A stretch of 6,472 nucleotides of DNA from Victivallales bacterium (lineage in GTDB: Bacteria; Verrucomicrobiota; Lentisphaeria; Victivallales; UBA1829), in NCBI GenBank assembly GCA_016285335.1, contig JAEEQO010000169.1, positions 1 to 6,472 on the forward strand, read 5' to 3'. Positions 1 to 5,866 of the stretch are shown here, one piece after another. The position numbers were made by a program, and so were the translations under genes. The notes under the pieces are model-generated. The model was given only the letters and a program-made list of their open reading frames with translations. It had not been told where the DNA came from and did not search any database. Every line of letters starts with the position of its first letter. The first letter of the stretch is position 1.

Positions 1-42
1 GTATCAGCACGGCTTGCCGTGTCCGAGCGCAGCCGGACACTA
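1..42 (-). repeat. Two-hairpin intergenic repeat, copy A
   Basis: Read on the minus strand, this stretch starts TAGTGTCCGG. It forms a first perfect 7-bp hairpin, GTGTCCG/CGGACAC (19-25 with 34-40) with loop GCTGCGCT. A second hairpin, CACGG/CCGTG (8-12 with 17-21), shares the CAC with the first stem. The same layout and almost the same loop occur twice at 5825-5911, so this is a dispersed repeat rather than a chance palindrome. It begins 22 bases past the permease remnant's stop codon. No T-tract follows, so it does not look like a standard intrinsic terminator; a REP/BIME-like element is the nearest known class. The copy may continue past the window edge. Confidence 0.6.
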
Positions 43-63
43 TTTCAGTGGAGACTCCGTCTC

Positions 64-230
64 CTAGAGAAGGATGTATTTGAGGATGAAGAGGAGGGAG
101 AAGACGATCAGGATGGCGTTCACGCGGTCGCGGCGGCCAGGATGTAGACCATGGAGAGGAACGTCGTGATCCCGGCGATGATCTCGGTCTTGACGGTTGT
201 GCCGTTTTCGGCAAGATTGAACTTGAACAT
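64..230 (-). pseudogene. Gutted remnant of an AzgA/PbuG-type (NCS2-like) purine permease
   Basis: Intact members import adenine, guanine or hypoxanthine by proton symport through about 430-490 residues of membrane helices. Here only the two ends survive. From the ATG at 230 the frame reads MFKFNLAENGTTVKTEIIAG and continues ITTFLSMVYILA, the characteristic start of this family. It then hits a stop at about 120. From about 138 a different frame reads GRRDRVNAILIVFSLLFILK then YILL and stops at 64, which looks like the family's basic loop plus last transmembrane helix. The two halves meet at 135-140 in the bases CTGGCC, which fit both reading frames, as expected for a microhomology-type deletion of roughly 1.1 kb. 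An AGGAC Shine-Dalgarno-like sequence lies just before the ATG. A short inverted repeat, GGAGAC/GTCTCC (50-64), overlaps the stop. An assembly collapse is an alternative. It cannot make a functional transporter as it stands. Confidence 0.7.
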
Positions 231-284
231 GTCCTGTTTCCCTATGCACGCTTTTTTTGTAATTTTCAAGGGAAAACGGGCGAC

Positions 285-320
285 AAAAAAGAGCACACCC
301 GCGATCGCGAGCATGCTCTT
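285..320 (-). terminator. Strong intrinsic terminator after the SGNH lipoprotein operon
   Basis: On the minus strand the sequence starts AAGAGCATGCTCGCGA and ends TCGCGGGTGTGCTCTT. These two 16-base arms pair along their whole length, with only a few G-T wobbles (the innermost pairs would form the loop). The run of Ts that ends the stem continues to 285, giving a six-T tract. It begins 24 bases downstream of the stop codon of the lipoprotein at 344-1117, so it should end that transcript and insulate it from the permease remnant. On the plus strand no T-tract follows the stem, so it is one-directional. Confidence 0.85.
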
Positions 321-343
321 CGAAATGTAATGTCAGACCGTGA

Positions 344-1117
344 TTACTTGCAGTATTTCTCGACGTAGGGCATGACGGCTTCTGCCCAGATCTCGTACCC
401 TTTGGCGGTCGGATGCAGGAAGTCCGCCATGATGTCGCGTTCGAGGACGCCGGTCGGGGTCAGGAACTTCGGGCCGAGGTCTTCGTAGAAGACGGTCTTG
501 TTGTCGGCGAAGTCCTTGATGATCTCGTTGGTCGCGGCGATCTTCGGACGGTTCTGGTCGCTGGGCGTCTGTCCAGCCGGGAAGATGCCGAGGAGCAGAA
601 TCTTGGCGTTCGGCGCCTTTTCCTTCAGGGCGTTCACGCAGAGGCGGATGCCTTCCGCTGTGGCCTTCACGTCGGCCTGACGCCAGCCGAAGTTGTTGAC
701 GCCGATCAGGAGCATCACGAGCTTCGGATCGATCTTGGAGAAGATGTCGGTCTCCTTGATGACGTACAGGCAGTTCTGGGTACGGTCGCCGGCGAATCCG
801 AGGTCAAGCGGATGGTACTTGGCGAAATTCTTCTCCATGACGTCTTTTCCGGCCTGTTCCCAGAAATGCGTGATGGAGTCGCCGACCATGACGAACTTGA
901 TGTCCTTGCCTTCCTTCTCGGCCTGTTCGGTCTTTTCCCTGATGCGCTGGACGTAGTTGCGGCTGAGTTCGGGCGTGGTCACGCGCTGGTAGCCGAAATC
1001 CTGTTCGGCGCCGGGTACGGGCGTGGTCAGCGCGGAGACGACTTCGTATTTTTCCGCGCACGCCGCAAGGAGCAGTGCGGCCGTCGCGGCCGCGAAGAAT
1101 GAAAAGATGTGTTTCAT
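344..1117 (-). CDS. SGNH/GDSL-family hydrolase lipoprotein (compact paralogue)
   Basis: This 257-residue protein is probably an esterase or acetylhydrolase anchored in the envelope. A lipoprotein signal (MKHIFSFFAAATAALLLAAC) ends in the lipobox L-A-A-C with lipidated Cys20. The SGNH blocks are all present: GDSITHFWE with nucleophile Ser81, GFAGDRT with oxyanion Gly110, GVNN with Asn141, and D-F-L-H with Asp232 and His235. The spelling of these blocks resembles the platelet-activating-factor acetylhydrolase beta/gamma-like branch, whose bacterial members include carbohydrate O-acetylesterases; the actual substrate cannot be read from the sequence. It is the second gene after the paralogue at 1205-2356, 87 bases downstream with no terminator between, so the two are probably co-transcribed. 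A weak AAGAG ribosome-binding site precedes the ATG. A strong terminator follows the stop. Family call is firm, substrate unknown. Confidence 0.92.
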   Translation of the reverse strand: MKHIFSFFAAATAALLLAACAEKYEVVSALTTPVPGAEQDFGYQRVTTPELSRNYVQRIREKTEQAEKEGKDIKFVMVGDSITHFWEQAGKDVMEKNFAKYHPLDLGFAGDRTQNCLYVIKETDIFSKIDPKLVMLLIGVNNFGWRQADVKATAEGIRLCVNALKEKAPNAKILLLGIFPAGQTPSDQNRPKIAATNEIIKDFADNKTVFYEDLGPKFLTPTGVLERDIMADFLHPTAKGYEIWAEAVMPYVEKYCK

Positions 1118-1140
1118 GTGATAAGCTCTTTATTGACAGG

Positions 1141-1176
1141 ACCTATAAGCCATATGAGACCTATAAGTCCTATTGT
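1141..1176. repeat. Short direct repeats (ACCTATAAG, 18-bp period) between the SGNH genes
   Basis: ACCTATAAG occurs at 1141-1149 and again at 1159-1167, exactly 18 bases apart, each followed by a TC/CC-rich spacer. A further CCTAT (1169-1173) and an ATAGG (1184-1188) sit just beyond and can pair with each other. The block fills the centre of the 87-bp gap between the two lipoprotein genes. It could be a binding site for a helix-turn-helix regulator, an mRNA processing or stability element, or a spreading intergenic repeat; nothing in the window decides between these. Confidence 0.4.
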
Positions 1177-1204
1177 TTGTTGGATAGGTTCGCGGAAAGG
1201 AAAC

Positions 1205-2356
1205 TTACTTGATGCCGTGCTCGTCGGCGAACGCCTTGATGGATTCGCCCCAGATCTTGTAGCCCGGCTCCGCGGGATGCAGACGGTCGAAGTTCATCAC
1301 GCCCTGGATGAGGTTGCCGCTCTCGTCGGTGAACTTCGGGGTGAGGTCTTCGTAGAAGACGGTCTTGTTGTCGGCGAAGTCCTTGATGATCGCGTTCGTT
1401 TCTGCGCACTTGTCTCCGAGGCCGTCGCCGCGCGGGAAGATGCCGTACAGCAGGATCTTGGCGTTCGGGGCCTTTTCCTTGATCGCGAGGACGATCAGGC
1501 GGATGGCTTCCGCGGTGGCCGCGGGTTCGGATTCGTGCATGCCGAAGTTGTTCGTGCCGATCATGACCGTGACGAGCTGCGGGTCGATGAGCTCGAAGAT
1601 GCCTTCGTTCTTGACCACGTGGAGGATGTTTTCCGTGCGGTCGCCGGAGAATCCGAGGTTCAGCGGATGGTACACGGCGAGTTCGCTCCAGCTGTTCTGG
1701 CTGGCCTGGCCGCCCTGGCCGCCCTGGCCCTGAGCCGCACCGGCAGGACGCTGGCCGCCCTGGCCCTGAGCAGCACCGGCAGGACGCTGGCCGCCCTGGC
1801 CGCCGCCGAATCCGCCGCCCATCGGGGGCATACCGCCCATACCGCCGCCGAAGCCGCCCATCTGAGGCATACCGCCCTGGCCACCGCCAAAGCCGCCCAT
1901 CGGGGGCATACCGCCCTGACCGCCGCCGAAGCCGCCCATCGGGGGCATGCCGCCCTGGCCGCCGCCGAAGCCGCCCATCGGGGGCATACCGCCCATACCG
2001 CCACCGAAGCCGCCGCCACCGAAGCCGCCGCCACCGAATCCGCCGAATCCGCCGAATCCGCCGCCGAAGCCGCCGAACATGCCGCCGCCTTCCCAGAAAT
2101 GGGTGATGGAGTCGCCGACGAGCACGAGCTTGATGTCCTTGCCTTCCTTCTCGGCCTGCTGTTTCTTCTCCGCGATGCGCTGGACGAAGTTCTGGCTGAG
2201 AGCGGGCGTAGTGACCTTCGCGTATCCGGGATCCAGTTCCGCCCCGGCGACGGGCTCGTTGAGCTTGGAGTTGCACACGTCATCATCGGTGGATGCGCAT
2301 GCGGCGAGGACGGCGAGCATAGCCGCCGCGGCGAAACTTGTGAGAATGTGTTTCAT
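1205..2356 (-). CDS. SGNH/GDSL-family hydrolase lipoprotein with a Gly-rich repeat insertion
   Basis: This 383-residue paralogue of the next gene downstream has the same architecture. Its lipoprotein signal ends in L-A-A-C (Cys20). The catalytic blocks are GDSITHFWE (nucleophile Ser83), GFSGDRT (oxyanion Gly238), GTNN (Asn269) and D-R-L-H (Asp357, His360), so the enzyme looks catalytically complete. Between Ser83 and Gly238 lies residues ~90-217, a low-complexity segment made of Phe-Gly-rich sequence, five 13-residue units GGFGGG(Q/M)GGMP(P/Q)M and two 12-residue units QRPAGAAQGQGG. In the paralogue the matching linker is only about 13 residues, and the net insertion (126 residues) equals the length difference of the two proteins. 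The start is well supported: GAGG lies 7 bases before the ATG, and the signal peptide begins there. It is the first gene of the minus-strand unit, divergent from the GH2 gene. An envelope-bound esterase is likely; the insert's role is unknown (surface tether, matrix contact, metal contact through Met, or mere expansion). Confidence 0.9.
   Translation of the reverse strand: MKHILTSFAAAAMLAVLAACASTDDDVCNSKLNEPVAGAELDPGYAKVTTPALSQNFVQRIAEKKQQAEKEGKDIKLVLVGDSITHFWEGGGMFGGFGGGFGGFGGFGGGGFGGGGFGGGMGGMPPMGGFGGGQGGMPPMGGFGGGQGGMPPMGGFGGGQGGMPQMGGFGGGMGGMPPMGGGFGGGQGGQRPAGAAQGQGGQRPAGAAQGQGGQGGQASQNSWSELAVYHPLNLGFSGDRTENILHVVKNEGIFELIDPQLVTVMIGTNNFGMHESEPAATAEAIRLIVLAIKEKAPNAKILLYGIFPRGDGLGDKCAETNAIIKDFADNKTVFYEDLTPKFTDESGNLIQGVMNFDRLHPAEPGYKIWGESIKAFADEHGIK
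1718..1789 (-). repeat. Two in-frame 36-bp tandem repeats (QRPAGAAQGQGG)
   Basis: Two nearly identical 36-base units lie back to back inside the SGNH gene and encode QRPAGAAQGQGG twice (residues 190-213). They join the 13-residue repeat block to the rest of the catalytic domain. The unit length is a multiple of three, so copy-number change would keep the frame. Confidence 0.85.
1820..2014 (-). repeat. Five in-frame 39-bp tandem repeats (GGFGGGQGGMPPM)
   Basis: Five contiguous 39-base units encode 13-residue repeats (residues 115-179). The variants are Gln or Met at position 7 and, in one unit, Pro-Gln in place of Pro-Pro. The units differ from each other mostly at silent third positions, for example Gly GGC/GGT, so they look like a recent expansion. 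A less regular run of GGF and GGGGF motifs precedes them (residues ~90-114). Confidence 0.88.
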
Positions 2357-2421
2357 TGTGAATCCTCTTGTTTGTTTTGAGGTTGGTTGAGGTGAATGGT
2401 CTGACGAAATTTCAATTCTTT

Positions 2422-2454
2422 ACGTTAATATAACGTCTCCGCCGGGAAAATCAA
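2422..2454 (-). promoter_or_regulatory. Candidate sigma70-type promoter with overlapping palindrome for the SGNH genes
   Basis: On the minus strand TTGATT (2449-2454) and TATATT (2427-2432) are separated by 16 bases, a good match to -35 and -10 boxes. The start of transcription would fall about 60 bases before the ATG of the Gly-rich SGNH gene. A perfect inverted repeat, ACGTTA-ATA-TAACGT (2422-2436), covers the -10 box, the position expected of a repressor operator. No regulator gene is present in the window. Confidence 0.45.
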
Positions 2455-2467
2455 TCCCGCTTTTCCC
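2444..2467. promoter_or_regulatory. Inverted repeat GGGAAAA/TTTTCCC between the divergent promoters
   Basis: GGGAAAA (2444-2450) and TTTTCCC (2461-2467) form a perfect 7-bp inverted repeat around a 10-base centre. It covers the predicted -35 box of the leftward promoter and lies upstream of the rightward one. That placement suits a shared operator or activator site for the two transcription units; this is inference from position and symmetry only. Confidence 0.35.
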
Positions 2468-2489
2468 ATATTTTCTTGTAAAATATAAT

Positions 2490-2518
2490 TTGCTTTTTTA
2501 TATCCTATACTGTATATT
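2490..2518 (+). promoter_or_regulatory. Candidate sigma70-type promoter for the GH2 gene
   Basis: TTGCTT (2490-2495) and TATATT (2513-2518) are spaced by 17 bases in the AT-rich part of the divergent gap, giving a leader of roughly 48 bases before the ATG at 2573. An alternative pair with the same spacing is TTGTAA (2476-2481) with TATATC (2499-2504). The sequence does not decide between them. Confidence 0.4.
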
Positions 2519-2556
2519 TTCTGAACCATTTTGTTCCGCTCCACGTTTTTATTCCC

Positions 2557-2563
2557 AGAAAGG
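2557..2563 (+). promoter_or_regulatory. Ribosome-binding site that decides the GH2 start
   Basis: AGAAAGG lies 9 bases before the ATG at 2573. It supports that ATG over the in-frame TTG at 2531, which has no such site, and over the later ATG at 2681, which would remove the signal peptide. Confidence 0.6.
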
Positions 2564-2572
2564 CCCCCGTCC

Positions 2573-5500
2573 ATGACGCATTTCCCCCGCGCAATCACAT
2601 CGCTTTCCGCTTCTCTTGCCCTTGCCGGCGCCATCGTCGGCACGGCTTATTCCGATACCACATCCACGCAGGACACCCCCATGAATCCCTATCCCGAATA
2701 CTTCGCCGATTTCCGAACCACCGGCGTCAACCGCGAACCCGCCCACGCCCCGATCTACGGGACTTTCCACGACGAAGCGTCCGCCGAATCCTACCGGAAA
2801 ACGCCGTCGAAATACACGCTGAATCTGGATGGCGAATGGAAATTCCAGCTTTTTGAAAGCCCGAAAGCCGCTCCCGCCGATTTCATGCGCCCGGAGTTCA
2901 AAGACGCGGAGTGGTTCGACATGGCCGTGCCGTCCAGCTGGCAGAACGACATGCGAATCCCGGACCGCGCCATCTACACGCGCGATGTGTATCTGTTCCA
3001 GAAGGAGGCGAACCCGCCGCTGCTGCCGGAGGCCAACCCGACCGGATGCTACCGCTGCACGTTCGAGGTCCCGGCGGACTGGCTGGCGCGCGACGTGCGG
3101 ATCGTGTTCGACGGCGTGGAAAGCGCGTTCGATGTGTGGGTGAACGGTGCGTACGTCGGGTATGCCGAGGACAGCCGCCTGCCGTCGGAATTCGCGATCG
3201 CGAAGCACCTGAAGCCCGGCAGAAACACGCTCGCCGTGAAGGTGTACCGGTTCTCCACCGGGACGTTCATGGAGTGTCAGGACGTGTGGCACATGAGCGG
3301 TATCTACCGGAGCGTCCGCCTGATGGCGCTTTCCCCGGTGCATCTGCGAGACTGGAGCGTGAAGACCGCGTTCGACGGAGAAATCAAGCCCGGCAGCGAC
3401 GCGAATCTGGACATCACCGCTTATGTGGAAACGCGCGCCCTGCCGCCCGAACCGATCGGAAACTCCGGGTCGAGCTGGTACTCCGGCGTGCAGGTGAAGG
3501 CGCGTCTGCTTGACGCCGACGGCAGGCTCGTCGCCGAGAGCGAACCGGCGAAGTTCCGCGGCCAGACCAGCATGTACGGACGCCAGACCGAACGCGGCGC
3601 GGCCATGATCTCCATGAAGGTCGCCGCGCCGAAGCAGTGGTCGCCGGAAACGCCCTACCTCTACAAGCTTTTCCTGCACCTCGTGGATGATGATGGAAAG
3701 ACGCTGGAAGTGCAGTATGTCCCGGTCGGATTCCGTCAGATCGAGATCAAAGGCCGCGACCTGCTGCTGAACGGCAAACGGTTCATCGTCCGCGGCGTGA
3801 ACCGTCACGACTTCAGCGCGAAGCATTCGTTCTCCGTGACCGAGGAGGACATGCGCCTCGACATTGAGACCATGAAAAAACTCAACTTCAACGCCGTCCG
3901 CACGTGCCACTACCCGGACAACGACCTCTGGTACGAGCTGTGCGACGAATACGGCCTGCTCGTCGTCGACGAGACGAACATCGAGACGCATGGCATGGGC
4001 GCGCAGCTCACACGCGATCCGGTGTGGGGCCCGGTCTTCCTCGAACGCGCCCAGCGCATGGTCCTGCGCGACCGCAACCACCCGTGCGTCGGCATCTGGT
4101 CGCTCGGCAACGAATCCGGGATCGGCGCGAACCATGCCGCCATGGCGGCGTGGATGCGCTTTGCCGATCCGACTCGCCCCGTGCAGTACGAAAGCGGCAA
4201 TCCACCGCCGTCCGTGAGCGACATCTACTGCCCCATGTACCCGCGCGTCGGCCACATCAAATCGGTCATGGACAACCCGAACGAGACGCGCCCGTTCATC
4301 ATGTGCGAATACGCGTATGCGAAGGGCAACGCCACGGGCGACTTCTTCAAGTACTGGGACCTCGTGCACGAGAACCGCGGATTCCACGGCGGATTCGTGT
4401 GGGACTGGGCGGACAAGGCCATTCTGAACACCATCGCGAAGACCGGCGAAGTCAACTACGGCTACGGCAACGACTTCGGCGAGAATTACGATTATTCGTT
4501 TATGGGCCAGCACGGCACGCAGGTGCTGAACGGCATCGTGGACGCAGAGGACAAGCCGCATCCCGGCGCGCAGGAGGTCCGCGTCTGCCAGTCGCCCATC
4601 CGGTTCCAGCTCGACGGCGGGAAGCTCACGGTCATCAACGAACGCAACAACGCCTCGACCGCCGACCTTAAATTCCGCTGGGAAGCCACGAAAAACGGGG
4701 ATATCGTCAAGTCCGGCGAACTCGACGTCCCCGTGACCGAGTGCTTCGAAAGTGCGGCCGTGGATGCGCCGTTCCGGGATGAAATCGCCGATCAGGACGA
4801 CATGTGGTTCCTGAACCTCTATTGCGACGGTCCGAAACACGAGATCACGCGCGTGCAGTTCCCGCTCAGCGACGCCGCCCGGAAGCTCATCGCCCCGGAA
4901 AAACTGAAGGGGAAAAAGCTTGCGCTCGATTCGTCGATCGACTGGACGCCGACCGAGACCGAAGACGCCCTCACGATCGGGCCGTTCACGTGGTCCAAAC
5001 AGGACGGCCGCCTGATCTCCATGAAACGTCCGGACGGGACCGAACTGCTCGCCGCGCCCGCCGAAGAGATCTTTTTCCGCGCGCCGACCGACAACGACCG
5101 GATGCTGGACCAGGACGGCACGTTCGCGAAGGACTGGATCCCGCTGTTCCACGCCGAACGCAAGCTCGTGGATTTCAAGTGGGAACAGACGCCCGGCGCC
5201 GGGCATTATCACGTCTATGTCACCACGCGCATCGCGGACCGGATCGACTCGCACGTCAAATGGACGATCTCTTCCAGCCAGAACCGGTTCCTGGATTATC
5301 ATCAGGAAGTGAGGTTCAAACATGACGACCTGCACTCCGTGGCGCGCGTCGGCATGATCTTCCCGCTCGTCGAGGGCTTCGAGAACGTGAAGTATTTCGG
5401 GCGCGGCCCGTACGAAAACTACCCGGACCGCACGCGTGCCTCGCTCGTCGGCCGCTGGGAGACCACCGTGACCGGCATGCTCGAAAACTACCTCGTGCCG

Positions 5501-5827
5501 ACCGAATGCGGCGGCCGTGGCAAGGTATTCTCGCTGGAGCTTTCCGGAAAACCGGGAAAGGATCTGCGCGTTTTCTGCCGGACCGGCGTCCAGTTCTCCG
5601 CGCTGCACGTCTCCCCGTGGGACCTGATGGCGGCGGACCACAGCTGGGAACTGAAACCCGGCAAACGGACGTGGCTGATCGTGGACGGCGCGCACATGGG
5701 ACTCGGCGGCGACGACGGCTGGACCATCAACGTGCACGAGGAGTACCAGCTGCGCGCCCGTCCGTCGGGATACTTCCTGGATTTCTCGCTCGATTTCCTC
5801 GGGGAAGCGGAGCCTCCACTGATGTAG
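2573..5827 (+). CDS. lacZ: Exported LacZ-type GH2 beta-galactosidase (probable)
   Basis: This 1084-residue glycoside hydrolase family 2 enzyme should hydrolyse terminal beta-galactosides outside the cytoplasm. Residues 1-27 are a Sec signal peptide (A-Y-S cleavage before Asp28), absent from E. coli LacZ. The five LacZ domains follow in order: jelly roll (~38-250, with NPTGCY and DSRLPSEF), Ig-like (~250-385), TIM barrel (~390-675), second Ig-like (~675-790) and the beta-sandwich small-chain domain (~795-1070, with GRGPYENYPDR and GGDDGW). Acid/base Glu514 is in GNESG and nucleophile Glu579 is in CEYAYAKGN. Likely Mg ligands Glu471, His473 and Glu514, the sugar-site Asp200, His446 and Asn653, and Trp1050 all have LacZ counterparts. 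Two differences stand out beside the nucleophile: LacZ His540 is Tyr582 and Met542 is Lys584, so sugar C6 recognition may differ. Divergent from the SGNH lipoprotein genes, suggesting joint control. Fold certain; galactose specificity probable. Confidence 0.9.
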   Translation: MTHFPRAITSLSASLALAGAIVGTAYSDTTSTQDTPMNPYPEYFADFRTTGVNREPAHAPIYGTFHDEASAESYRKTPSKYTLNLDGEWKFQLFESPKAAPADFMRPEFKDAEWFDMAVPSSWQNDMRIPDRAIYTRDVYLFQKEANPPLLPEANPTGCYRCTFEVPADWLARDVRIVFDGVESAFDVWVNGAYVGYAEDSRLPSEFAIAKHLKPGRNTLAVKVYRFSTGTFMECQDVWHMSGIYRSVRLMALSPVHLRDWSVKTAFDGEIKPGSDANLDITAYVETRALPPEPIGNSGSSWYSGVQVKARLLDADGRLVAESEPAKFRGQTSMYGRQTERGAAMISMKVAAPKQWSPETPYLYKLFLHLVDDDGKTLEVQYVPVGFRQIEIKGRDLLLNGKRFIVRGVNRHDFSAKHSFSVTEEDMRLDIETMKKLNFNAVRTCHYPDNDLWYELCDEYGLLVVDETNIETHGMGAQLTRDPVWGPVFLERAQRMVLRDRNHPCVGIWSLGNESGIGANHAAMAAWMRFADPTRPVQYESGNPPPSVSDIYCPMYPRVGHIKSVMDNPNETRPFIMCEYAYAKGNATGDFFKYWDLVHENRGFHGGFVWDWADKAILNTIAKTGEVNYGYGNDFGENYDYSFMGQHGTQVLNGIVDAEDKPHPGAQEVRVCQSPIRFQLDGGKLTVINERNNASTADLKFRWEATKNGDIVKSGELDVPVTECFESAAVDAPFRDEIADQDDMWFLNLYCDGPKHEITRVQFPLSDAARKLIAPEKLKGKKLALDSSIDWTPTETEDALTIGPFTWSKQDGRLISMKRPDGTELLAAPAEEIFFRAPTDNDRMLDQDGTFAKDWIPLFHAERKLVDFKWEQTPGAGHYHVYVTTRIADRIDSHVKWTISSSQNRFLDYHQEVRFKHDDLHSVARVGMIFPLVEGFENVKYFGRGPYENYPDRTRASLVGRWETTVTGMLENYLVPTECGGRGKVFSLELSGKPGKDLRVFCRTGVQFSALHVSPWDLMAADHSWELKPGKRTWLIVDGAHMGLGGDDGWTINVHEEYQLRARPSGYFLDFSLDFLGEAEPPLM

Positions 5828-5866
5828 TGCCCGGCTCCGCTCGGGCACACACGGCGTGTGTTGCGG
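5825..5866 (+). repeat. Two-hairpin intergenic repeat, copy B
   Basis: This copy starts with the stop codon TAG of the GH2 gene. The first hairpin is GTGCCCG/CGGGCAC (5827-5833 with 5842-5848) with loop GCTCCGCT. The second is ACACAC-GGC-GTGTGT (5847-5861), followed by TGCGG. It is joined directly to copy C. No T-tract follows, but two stable hairpins right after a stop codon could protect the 3' end of the mRNA or bind a nucleoid protein. Confidence 0.75.

Noticed and set aside
231..314. N-terminal extension of the permease remnant from an ATG at 314
   Set aside because: The family's proteins start at or near the MFKF-like motif, and the extension would be translated from the terminator hairpin and its T-tract.
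1109..2380. A 423-codon plus-strand open frame across the Gly-rich SGNH gene
   Set aside because: It is the antisense shadow of the real lipoprotein gene. Its Ala/His repeats come from reading the Gly-rich repeat backwards, it has no recognisable domain, and the minus-strand frame has signal peptide, ribosome-binding site and catalytic motifs.
1947..2390. A Pro-rich plus-strand frame (PPKPP motifs)
   Set aside because: Pro-rich sequence is simply the complement of the Gly codons in the repeat block; there is no ribosome-binding site and no domain.
2531..2572. TTG start extending the GH2 protein by 14 residues
   Set aside because: No ribosome-binding site precedes it, and the extension would push an extra Arg/Glu-containing stretch before the signal peptide; the ATG at 2573 has AGAAAGG at good spacing.
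5827..5861. Intrinsic terminator for the GH2 gene
   Set aside because: The hairpins are stable but no T-tract follows either of them, so a standard intrinsic terminator cannot be claimed; treated as a repeat element.
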